A stretch of DNA of 24,752 bases from an uncultured Oscillospiraceae bacterium. GTDB lineage: Bacteria > Bacillota > Clostridia > Oscillospirales > Oscillospiraceae. The notes under the pieces were generated by a model, which was not told where the DNA came from, ran no database searches, and saw only the letters and a program-made list of their open reading frames with translations. Below, one piece after another: positions 5,404 through 11,980 of the stretch; the stretch's first letter is position 1, and every line of letters begins with the position of its first letter. The position numbers were made by a program, and so were the translations under genes. The DNA lies in NCBI GenBank assembly GCA_958423465.1, contig CATZRD010000037.1, positions 1-24,752 on the forward strand, read 5' to 3'.

Positions 5404-6051
5404 TTAAGCGCGGCGGGATACATAGCTGCGGGATATGCCGTAGTCGGCGGCCAGCTCCCGCTGGGTGCGGGGCTTTCGCCCGCCCAGGCCGTAGCGCTGG
5501 CGGATGATGTCCGCCTCCCGTTCCGTCAGGCACTCCTCCACCAGCTGGCGGACCCGGATATGGGTCTCCCGGGCGTCCAGGTCGTCCAGCATGGTGTCCT
5601 CCACGCCCACCACGTCCATCAGGGACAGATCGCTGCCGTCCCGGTCCGACTCCAGCGTCTCCGACAGGGATACCTCTCCCTGCAGCTTTTTTTGACTGCG
5701 GAAAAACATCAAGACCTCGTTTTCGATGCACCGGGCGGCGTAGGTGGCCAGACGGACGTTCTTTTCCGGCTTGTAGCTGGACACGCCCTTGATGAGTCCG
5801 ATGGTGCCAATGGAGATCAGATCGTCCTGGTCCACGCCGGGGGTGTAATATTTCTTGATAATATGCGCCACCAGACGCATATTGTGCTCGACGAGCTGGT
5901 TGCGGGCCTCCAGGTCCCCCTGGGCAAAGCGGTCCAGACAGTCCCGCTCCTCCTTAGCGGTGAGGGGCTTGGGGAAGGAGCCGGTGTTTCCGGCCAGATG
6001 CAGAGACAAAAACAGACTGCTGCGCAGCAGCAGCATGGCAGTGGTGAGCAT
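5404..6051 (-). CDS. sigK: Sporulation sigma factor SigK, truncated in region 4.2
   Basis: SigK directs late mother-cell transcription in sporulation. The 215-residue product starts with a hydrophobic pro-sequence-like segment (MLTTAMLLLRSSLFLSLHLA, then SFPKPL). Region 2 follows (RLVAHIIKKYY, DDLISIGTIGLIKGV, RLATYAARCIENEVLMFFRS), then region 4 (CLTEREADIIRQRYGL, TQRELAADYGISRSYVSR). Normal SigK proteins (about 230-241 aa) continue with IEK-x-AL-x-K; here the frame reads RA and stops, losing the end of the recognition helix and the C-terminal tail. The break coincides with the boundary of AT-rich accessory DNA. The ATG at 6051 is chosen because GGGGG precedes it by 7 nt; an in-frame ATG at 6072 lacks a ribosome site and overlaps the promoter -10. 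SigE is the nearest alternative, but the start and FPKPL favour SigK. As written the protein is probably inactive. Confidence 0.9.
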   Translation of the reverse strand: MLTTAMLLLRSSLFLSLHLAGNTGSFPKPLTAKEERDCLDRFAQGDLEARNQLVEHNMRLVAHIIKKYYTPGVDQDDLISIGTIGLIKGVSSYKPEKNVRLATYAARCIENEVLMFFRSQKKLQGEVSLSETLESDRDGSDLSLMDVVGVEDTMLDDLDARETHIRVRQLVEECLTEREADIIRQRYGLGGRKPRTQRELAADYGISRSYVSRRA

Positions 6052-6071
6052 ATCGCTACCCCCTTTCCCCA

Positions 6072-6100
6072 TACTCTATGTCTCCGCTGGCCGTCCCTAT
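6072..6100 (-). promoter_or_regulatory. Mother-cell (sigma-E/sigma-K type) promoter of sigK
   Basis: On the minus strand, CATAGAGTA (6080-6072) matches the sigma-E/K -10 consensus CATANNNTA, and ATA (6100-6098) sits 17 nt upstream as a -35 core (GGCATAGG). It would start transcription only about 14 nt before the sigK ATG, just ahead of the GGGGG ribosome site. This spacing is tight but workable. Confidence 0.6.
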
Positions 6101-6195
6101 GCCGGCCAAAACTCCCCCAAAGGCCCCCGGCGGCGGCGGTTTTCTGCCCTGCCGGTGAATTATTAAAATTTTATGAAGCAATTTGCATTTGCCCA

Positions 6196-6223
6196 TTGAT
6201 TTTGTGGCAAAATCTGTTATACT
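6196..6223 (+). promoter_or_regulatory. murA: Sigma-A promoter of murA
   Basis: TTGATT (6196-6201) and TATACT (6218-6223) are spaced 16 nt apart. A start near 6230 gives a leader of about 115 nt with a strong hairpin at 6247-6276. The sigK promoter diverges about 100 bp to the left. Confidence 0.65.
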
Positions 6224-6246
6224 AAGGCATATCTATGATTATGTCT

Positions 6247-6276
6247 ACTTCATACCGGTTTCGGCCGGTATGAAGT
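6247..6276 (+). promoter_or_regulatory. Perfect 12-bp hairpin in the murA leader
   Basis: ACTTCATACCGG (6247-6258) pairs perfectly with 6265-6276 around a 6-nt loop, starting about 17 nt after the predicted transcription start. There is no T-run after it, so it is unlikely to be a terminator. It may stabilise the mRNA or be a protein-binding or control element. A smaller GTAC-act-GTAC stem follows. Confidence 0.55.
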
Positions 6277-6343
6277 ATTGCCGCCTGGGTACACTGTACG
6301 GTGCAGGCTATATGGCTTTTATTTTGACAAAGAGGTGCAGATT

Positions 6344-7642
6344 TTGACCAGATATATTGTTGAGGGCGGCCGGCCCTTGTTTGGAGAGATCCATATCAGC
6401 GGCGCGAAGAACGCGGCCGTTGCCATTATCCCCGCCGCCCTGATGGTGGGCGGCCCTTGCCGAATCGAGAACATCCCTCAGATCAGCGACGTGGACCTGC
6501 TGCTGGGGATCCTCCGGGATCTGGGCGCCGGCGTGCGCTATGTGAATCCCCACACGGTGGAGATCGATTCCTCCACTCTCCGCAACGGGCGGGTCCCCTA
6601 TGAGTCCGCCCGCCGCTGCCGGGCGTCCTACTATATGCTGGGCGCGCTGCTGGGCCGGTTCGGCTCCGCCGACGTGGCCCTGCCCGGCGGTTGCGACTTC
6701 GGCGGCACCCGCCCCATCGATCAGCACCTGAAGGGGTTCCGCGCCCTGGGGGCCCAGGTGGACACCCAGAGCGGCTTTGTCATGGCCGAGGCCGCCGGCG
6801 GCCGCCTGAGGGGGGCCAATATCTTCCTGGATAAGGTCTCCGTGGGGGCTACCATCAACATTATGCTGGCCGCCGCTCTGGCGGAGGGTATGACTGTCAT
6901 CGAGAACGTGGCCAAGGAGCCCCATATCGTGGACGTGGCCAACTTCCTCAACTCCATGGGCGCCAATATTATGGGCGCGGGCACCGACGTCATCAAGATC
7001 CGTGGGGTGGACCGCCTGCGGGGCGGCAGCTACTCCATCATTCCCGACCAGATCGAGGCGGGCACCTATATGGCCGCCGTGGCGGCCTGCGGCGGACAGG
7101 TGAAGATCTGCAACATCATCCCCAAGCATATGGACTGCATCACTGCCAAGCTGGCGGAGATGGGGGTGGAGATCCAGGAGATCGACGACAGCCTGCTGGT
7201 CAGCCGGTACGGCCCCCTGATCCGCACCAATATCAAGGCCATGCCCTATCCCGGCTTCCCCACGGATATGCAGCCTCAGATGGCCGCGGCCCTGTGCCTG
7301 GCCCAGGGTACCAGCGTCATCACCGACGGCGTGTGGTCCAGCCGCTTCCGCTACACCGACGAGTTCAAGCGCATGGGGGCCCAGATCCAGGTGGACGGGA
7401 ACCTGGCCATCATCGAGGGCGTGGAGCATCTGACGGGGGCCCAGTTGGAGGCCTGCGACCTCCGGGCCGGGGCCGCCATGCTCATCGCCGCGCTGGCCGC
7501 CCGGGGCGTCAGCGAGATCACCAACGTCCAATATATCGAGCGGGGCTATGAGAACGTCATTGGCAAGATCCGCAATCTGGGCGGCGTGATCCGTGCGGAG
7601 GAGATTCCGGAGGAGGAGCCCGCCGCCGCCAACGCTGGCTGA
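6344..7642 (+). CDS. murA: UDP-N-acetylglucosamine 1-carboxyvinyltransferase
   Basis: MurA makes the first committed peptidoglycan precursor, adding enolpyruvate from PEP to UDP-GlcNAc in the cytoplasm. The 432-residue protein has the family signature ISGAKNAA (Lys22) and the active-site loop PGGCDFGGTRP with Cys117, the residue alkylated by fosfomycin. FPTDMQPQMAA carries the conserved Asp. Length is normal (about 420-440). The start is a TTG at 6344 preceded by AGAGGTG, giving TRYIVEGGRPLFGEI, the usual MurA opening. The frame extends 22 codons upstream to another TTG without a ribosome site. It has its own promoter, a structured leader and a terminator 50 nt after the stop, so it is probably monocistronic. 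Firmicutes often have two MurA paralogues; which one this is cannot be told here. Confidence 0.97.
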   Translation: MTRYIVEGGRPLFGEIHISGAKNAAVAIIPAALMVGGPCRIENIPQISDVDLLLGILRDLGAGVRYVNPHTVEIDSSTLRNGRVPYESARRCRASYYMLGALLGRFGSADVALPGGCDFGGTRPIDQHLKGFRALGAQVDTQSGFVMAEAAGGRLRGANIFLDKVSVGATINIMLAAALAEGMTVIENVAKEPHIVDVANFLNSMGANIMGAGTDVIKIRGVDRLRGGSYSIIPDQIEAGTYMAAVAACGGQVKICNIIPKHMDCITAKLAEMGVEIQEIDDSLLVSRYGPLIRTNIKAMPYPGFPTDMQPQMAAALCLAQGTSVITDGVWSSRFRYTDEFKRMGAQIQVDGNLAIIEGVEHLTGAQLEACDLRAGAAMLIAALAARGVSEITNVQYIERGYENVIGKIRNLGGVIRAEEIPEEEPAAANAG

Positions 7643-7689
7643 AGCGGGCAGGGGAGCGGCCCGGCCGCTTTCCCGCTATCACAGGAATA

Positions 7690-7716
7690 AAAGCGCCCGT
7701 CGGGGCGCTTTGTTCT
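7690..7716 (+). terminator. Intrinsic terminator after murA
   Basis: AAGCGCCC (7691-7698) pairs with GGGCGCTT (7703-7710) around a 4-nt loop and is followed by TTTGTTCT. It separates murA from the YycJ-like gene, which begins about 20 nt later. Confidence 0.7.
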
Positions 7717-7731
7717 GTCCAGGGGGCAGTT

Positions 7732-8529
7732 ATGACCACATTTCAGACCATTGCCAGCGGCTCCTCCGGCAACGCCGCCCTGCTTTCCTGCGGCCGGACC
7801 CATCTGCTCATCGACATGGGGATCTCCTGCCGCCGGATCTGTCAGGCCCTGGGGGCGGCGGGCCTTGGACCGGAGGATCTGGCGGGGGTGCTCATCACTC
7901 ACGAGCACACCGACCACATCGCCGGGCTGGCCACCTATATCAAAAAGTACCCAACGCCCATCCTGTGCTCCTCCGCCACCGGCTGGCGGCTGGTCTACCG
8001 GCTGGCGGGGGTGGAGCCGCTGCTGCGGCCGCTGGCCTTCGGGGAGGCCGTACCGGTGGGGGAGGTAAGCGTGACGGCCCTGCCCACCAGTCACGACTGC
8101 CCCGGCAGCGCCGCCTACCGCGTGGACACGCCCGACGGTACCCTGGGCTACCTCACCGACACCGGGTACATCCTTCAGGAGACGGGGGAGGCCCTGCTGG
8201 GGGCGGAGCTGCTGGTGCTGGAGAGCAACCACGACGTGGAGATGCTCCGGTCCGGCCCCTATCCCTACGCCCTGAAGCAGCGGGTCCTGGGGGAACAGGG
8301 ACACCTCAGCAACGACGCCGCCGCCCGGTACGCGGCGGACGCCGCTCAGGCCGGGACCCGGTCCATCATCCTGGCCCATCTCAGCCGGGAGAACAACACG
8401 CCGCAGACCGCCCTGGACACTGTGGGGCGGGCGCTGGAGGCGGCGGCCTACACCGGCCGGCTCACCGTGGCGCCCCGGGACGTGCCGGGGGAAGTACATA
8501 TTCTGGGGAGGGCGCCATGCAGCGAGTGA
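7732..8529 (+). CDS. yycJ: YycJ/WalJ-like metallo-beta-lactamase-fold hydrolase
   Basis: This 265-residue cytoplasmic enzyme has the metallo-beta-lactamase fold with the two-metal motif THEHTDHIAG (about residues 59-68). Further metal ligands are in TSHDCPGSAAY, LTDTG and LAHLSRENN. The opening FQTIASGSSGNAALL and the segment LVLESNHDVEML are characteristic of the YycJ/WalJ group, which is close to exonuclease-type MBL proteins and linked in Firmicutes to DNA replication/repair and the WalKR locus. Start ATG 7732 has GGGGG upstream. Its stop overlaps the rlmH start by 13 nt, so the two are translationally coupled. The walJ-rlmH neighbourhood is also seen in Bacillus and Staphylococcus. The natural substrate is not established. 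Confidence 0.9.
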   Translation: MTTFQTIASGSSGNAALLSCGRTHLLIDMGISCRRICQALGAAGLGPEDLAGVLITHEHTDHIAGLATYIKKYPTPILCSSATGWRLVYRLAGVEPLLRPLAFGEAVPVGEVSVTALPTSHDCPGSAAYRVDTPDGTLGYLTDTGYILQETGEALLGAELLVLESNHDVEMLRSGPYPYALKQRVLGEQGHLSNDAAARYAADAAQAGTRSIILAHLSRENNTPQTALDTVGRALEAAAYTGRLTVAPRDVPGEVHILGRAPCSE

Positions 8530-8999
8530 CCATCCTCTGCGTGGGGAAGCTGAAGGAAAAATTCTATACCGAGGCGGCGGCGGAGTACAGCAAGCGGCTG
8601 AGCCGCCACTGCCGTCTGGAGCTGATCGAGCTGCCGGAGCAGCGCCTGCCGGAGGACCCCTCACCGGCGGAGATCGACGCCGCCCTGGAGCGGGAGGCCG
8701 CCGCCATCCGGGAGAAGCTGCCCAAAAGCGGCGCCCTGGTGGCCATGTGCGTGGAGGGGACGCTGTTCTCCAGCCAGGAGCTGGCCCGGCGGCTTATGCG
8801 CTTCAGCCTGGAGGGAAACAGTCAGATCACCTTCCTCATCGGCGGCAGCTTCGGCCTGCACCAGTCCCTCAAGGACAGGGCGGACCTGCGGCTGAGTATG
8901 TCCCCCATGACCTTCCCCCACCATCTGGCCCGGGTGATGCTGCTGGAGCAGCTCTACCGGGGGTATCAGATTCTGGCGGGCCGCCGGTATCATAAATAG
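8517..8999 (+). CDS. rlmH: 23S rRNA (pseudouridine-1915 N3)-methyltransferase
   Basis: RlmH uses S-adenosylmethionine to methylate pseudouridine 1915 in helix 69 of 23S rRNA on assembled ribosomes. The 160-residue protein is full length and has the SPOUT-fold hallmarks: the opening VTILCVGKLKEKFY, the SAM-binding loop FLIGGSFGL, and the signature C-terminus SPMTFPHHLARVMLLEQLYR followed by GYQILAGRRYHK. The ATG at 8517 has GGGGAGGG just upstream and lies inside the end of the yycJ-like gene in a different frame. A strong hairpin follows the stop. Confidence 0.98.
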   Translation: MQRVTILCVGKLKEKFYTEAAAEYSKRLSRHCRLELIELPEQRLPEDPSPAEIDAALEREAAAIREKLPKSGALVAMCVEGTLFSSQELARRLMRFSLEGNSQITFLIGGSFGLHQSLKDRADLRLSMSPMTFPHHLARVMLLEQLYRGYQILAGRRYHK

Positions 9000-9020
9000 C
9001 GGCCCCCTGGCCGAGAAAAC

Positions 9021-9050
9021 GCGCCCCTCCGGTTTGACCCGGAGGGGCGC
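9021..9050. terminator. Bidirectional terminator between rlmH and the histidine kinase
   Basis: A perfect 12-bp GC-rich stem (9021-9032 with 9039-9050) with a 6-nt loop lies between two converging genes. On the minus strand it is followed by GTTTTCTC and would end the kinase operon; on the plus strand a shorter TTCG-containing tail follows for rlmH. Confidence 0.75.
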
Positions 9051-9069
9051 TTCGCTCCGCGCGCGAACG

Positions 9070-11613
9070 TCAGCTGTTTAAAAAGCGCTTCAGGATGCGG
9101 GCGACCTCCTTGATGTCGATGGGCTTGGCCACATGGGCGTTCATGCCGTGGGCCAGACACCGCTGGATATCCTCGGAGTAGGCGTCCGCGGTCATGGCGA
9201 TAATGGGCAGGGAGGCGTCGGGCCGATCCAGGGCGCGAATGGCCTCGGTGGCCTCGTAGCCGTTCATCACAGGCATCCGCACGTCCATCAGGACGGCGTC
9301 GTAGTAGCCCGGCGGGGCCTGCTGGAACATATCCAGACAGATCTGGCCGTTTTCCGCCCACTCCAGCTCCAGACCCAGGCCCTGCAGCAGCTCGCAGGCG
9401 ATCTCCCAGTTCAGCTCGTTGTCCTCTGCCACCAGGACCCGCTTGTTGGAAAACACCGGCCCGGCGTCCTCCTTCGCGGCCTGGGCCTCCTTCTCCGCGG
9501 CGTAGGGCTTCAGACCGTAATACAGGGTGGACCGGAACAGGGGCTTCATCAGGAAGCCGCTGATTCCCGCCGCCCGGGCCTCCGCCTCGATCTCGCTCCA
9601 GTCGTAGGCGGACATCAGCAGGATCGGCACGTCGTCGCCAAGCTGCCGGCGCAGCTCCCGGGCGGTCTCGATGCCGTCCATGTCGGGCAGCTTCCAGTCC
9701 AGCAGGATGACGTGATAGTCTTTGTGGACACTGTGATGCTGGATCACCCGGCTGACGGCGCTCTCGCCGTCCAGGACCCACTCCGCCCGGATGCCGATGG
9801 ACCGCAGGGAGTCCACGGTGCTCTCGCAGAGCTGCTGGTCGTCGTCCACCACCAGCATGGTCCAGTCGGGAAGAATCATGTCCTCCGCCTGTTCCTCCGC
9901 CCGCTCCAGGTCCAGCACCACCTGGAACTCCGTGCCCACGCCCTGCTGGCTGGAGACCATGATCTCGCCGCCCATGGCGTCCACGATGTATTTTGTGATG
10001 GCCATGCCCAGACCGGTGCCCTCGGTCCTGTGGACCCGCTTGCTGTCCTCCCGGGAGAAGGACTCGAAGATATGGGCCTGATATTCCTCGGACATACCGA
10101 TGCCGTTGTCCTTCACGCGGATGCGGATGCGCACATAGTCCGCGCCTTTGGGAGAGGTCTCCTCGTGGAGGGCCACCTCGATGGAGCCGCCGTCGGGGGT
10201 GTATTTCACCGCGTTGGACAGCAGGTTCAGCATGATCTGGTTCAGCCGCACGCTGTCGCAGTGTACGTTCTCCGAGGAGATATTGTAGATGGAGATGTTG
10301 AATTTCTGATGCTTCGCCTTCACCTGGGGCTGCACGATGCTGACGATGCTGTCCATGACCTCACGCAGGGAGACCAGCTCCACATTCAGCGTCATCTTCC
10401 CGCTCTCGATCTTGGACATATCCAGCACGTCGTTGATGAGGCCCAGAAGGTGCCGGCTGGACAGAGTGATCTTCTTCAGGCAGTTCTGCACCTGCTGGGT
10501 ATTGTCGATGTTGGCCGAGGCGATGGCCGTCATGCCCACGATGGCGTTCATGGGGGTGCGGATGTCGTGGCTCATGTTGGAGAGGAACTCGCTCTTGGAT
10601 CTGCTGGCTTCCTCCGCCGCCCGCCGGGCCTCCTCCAGCTCCTGGACCTGTTCGCGGTTCAGCTTGAAGTACCACATGAACACCGCCAGCAGCACCACCA
10701 GGATCACCGCGCAGCCTCCCAGAGCCGCGGCCAGGGACCGGGTCCCCAGGGTCTCCACCGACTCGTTCAGGGCGCCGTAGGGCATGAGGGTGACCAGATA
10801 CCACACGGAGTTGGGCAGGCTGGAGCAGTACATATGCCGGCGCTCGCCCTCCAGGGAGACCATGGTGGCGTAGTCGTCGCCCGCGTCCATAGCCGCCTTC
10901 AGCTCCGCGATGTACTCCTCGCTGCTCCTGCCGTCGATCTCGTCATAGACGGCCATGACCCGGTCAAAGTAGTTATCCCGGAAGGCCGCGGAGTTGCGCA
11001 CCACGAAGCTGCCGTCCTTGCGGATCACGAAGGAGTAGATGAGGGAGTCCTCCTCCTCCAGGGACAGCGTTTCGGCCAGATAGCTGATGGGCAGCTCGCC
11101 CACCAGGGCGACGCAGTCCTCGGTGCCGGGGATGGCCAGCTTGACGGGCACGTAGATCAGCGCCACCCGTTCTCCCTTGCTGCTGACGCCCACGGCCACG
11201 CCGCCCCGGCCGCTTTCCATGACCCGCAGGAAGGCGCTGGTGCTGGAAAGGCTCACCTGCTCGCCGTAGATCATCTCCAGGGAGCCGTTCTGATCACAGT
11301 AGGCCAGGGACGCATAGTCCCGGGACTGCCCGTTGTACACCAGCCACTCCTGGAGGGCGTCCTTGTCGGCGGTGTAGGCAGGGGGGACGTTTTCGGTCAT
11401 CTTCTCCATCTGTACCAGACGGTGGCCGATGATCGAATCAAAATGCTTGGAGATCCGCTCGTTCATGCTGGACATATAGATGTTGCCCAGCTGGGTGATG
11501 GTCTGCTCGTTCTGACGGTTCAGGTAGACGGCCAGCACCCCAAAGACGCAGATGCAGATGGCGCAGACGGCGATGAGGCTGCCGGTCAGAAAGTGTTTGA
11601 TCTTGTTCTGCAT
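9070..11613 (-). CDS. Hybrid sensor histidine kinase with two receiver domains
   Basis: This 847-residue membrane kinase has TM1 at about 8-30, an extracytoplasmic dCache-like sensor (about 31-290), and TM2 at about 293-315. A coiled linker leads to HisKA with SHDIRTPMNAI (phospho-His349). The HATPase domain shows NLLSNAVKYT, DNGIGM and GTGLGMAITKYIV. REC1 (about 582-700) has Asp639 in LLDWKLPDMDG and Lys in FLMKP. REC2 (about 723-847) has Asp777 in LMDVRMPVMNG and Lys in VAKPID. It is the last gene of a three-gene minus-strand operon, 10 nt after the HPt gene, and has a GAGGG ribosome site. It lacks its own HPt, which the gene upstream supplies. The kinase layout resembles other BarA/RpfC-like hybrid kinases. 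The signal is unknown. Confidence 0.95.
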   Translation of the reverse strand: MQNKIKHFLTGSLIAVCAICICVFGVLAVYLNRQNEQTITQLGNIYMSSMNERISKHFDSIIGHRLVQMEKMTENVPPAYTADKDALQEWLVYNGQSRDYASLAYCDQNGSLEMIYGEQVSLSSTSAFLRVMESGRGGVAVGVSSKGERVALIYVPVKLAIPGTEDCVALVGELPISYLAETLSLEEEDSLIYSFVIRKDGSFVVRNSAAFRDNYFDRVMAVYDEIDGRSSEEYIAELKAAMDAGDDYATMVSLEGERRHMYCSSLPNSVWYLVTLMPYGALNESVETLGTRSLAAALGGCAVILVVLLAVFMWYFKLNREQVQELEEARRAAEEASRSKSEFLSNMSHDIRTPMNAIVGMTAIASANIDNTQQVQNCLKKITLSSRHLLGLINDVLDMSKIESGKMTLNVELVSLREVMDSIVSIVQPQVKAKHQKFNISIYNISSENVHCDSVRLNQIMLNLLSNAVKYTPDGGSIEVALHEETSPKGADYVRIRIRVKDNGIGMSEEYQAHIFESFSREDSKRVHRTEGTGLGMAITKYIVDAMGGEIMVSSQQGVGTEFQVVLDLERAEEQAEDMILPDWTMLVVDDDQQLCESTVDSLRSIGIRAEWVLDGESAVSRVIQHHSVHKDYHVILLDWKLPDMDGIETARELRRQLGDDVPILLMSAYDWSEIEAEARAAGISGFLMKPLFRSTLYYGLKPYAAEKEAQAAKEDAGPVFSNKRVLVAEDNELNWEIACELLQGLGLELEWAENGQICLDMFQQAPPGYYDAVLMDVRMPVMNGYEATEAIRALDRPDASLPIIAMTADAYSEDIQRCLAHGMNAHVAKPIDIKEVARILKRFLNS

Positions 11614-11623
11614 GACGCCGCCC

Positions 11624-11980
11624 TCACAGTTCCGCCTGAAAGGCCCGGATCGCCGCGGTCACGGCCAGATGGTCCGCCTTTACCTGCTCCGCCAGAGGCC
11701 CGGCCTCCGGCGTCCAGTCGTGGCGCAGGGCGTCGGACAGGCGGCTGCTGGAGTCCAGCAGCCGGGTAAAGCTGAGGTTCTGGCACACGCCCTTGATCGT
11801 GTGGGCGGCCCGGAACGCCTCCTCCCGGTCCTTTGCGGCCATGGCGGCGCAGAGCTGGTCAAAGCTGGGGTCGTCCAGATACTTCAGAAGGAATTTCTGA
11901 ATCAGCCGGTCGCTGCGCAGCCGGGCGGACACGTCCTCATAGTCGCCGCCCAGGGCGGCATAGCAGTCTTGCAGCGTCAT
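11624..11980 (-). CDS. Stand-alone HPt phosphotransfer protein
   Basis: This 118-residue helical protein carries AAHTIKGVCQNLS, the histidine phosphotransfer motif (His about residue 60). It would relay phosphate from a REC domain of the hybrid kinase encoded next to the REC domain of the HD-GYP/GGDEF protein encoded before it. ATG 11980 overlaps the stop of the upstream gene (ATGA), implying coupled translation, and AGGAGAG lies 8 nt upstream. The rest of the sequence (DPSFDQLCAAMAAKDREEAF, SSRLSDAL) fits the four-helix HPt bundle. Confidence 0.92.
   Translation of the reverse strand: MTLQDCYAALGGDYEDVSARLRSDRLIQKFLLKYLDDPSFDQLCAAMAAKDREEAFRAAHTIKGVCQNLSFTRLLDSSSRLSDALRHDWTPEAGPLAEQVKADHLAVTAAIRAFQAEL

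Noticed and set aside
6278..6343. Upstream TTG start for MurA
   Set aside because: It has no ribosome site and adds 22 residues absent from MurA proteins; its coding would also begin directly after the leader hairpin.
9133..11769. Long open frame of 878 codons on the plus strand
   Set aside because: It is the antisense shadow of the hybrid histidine kinase and has no domains or ribosome site.
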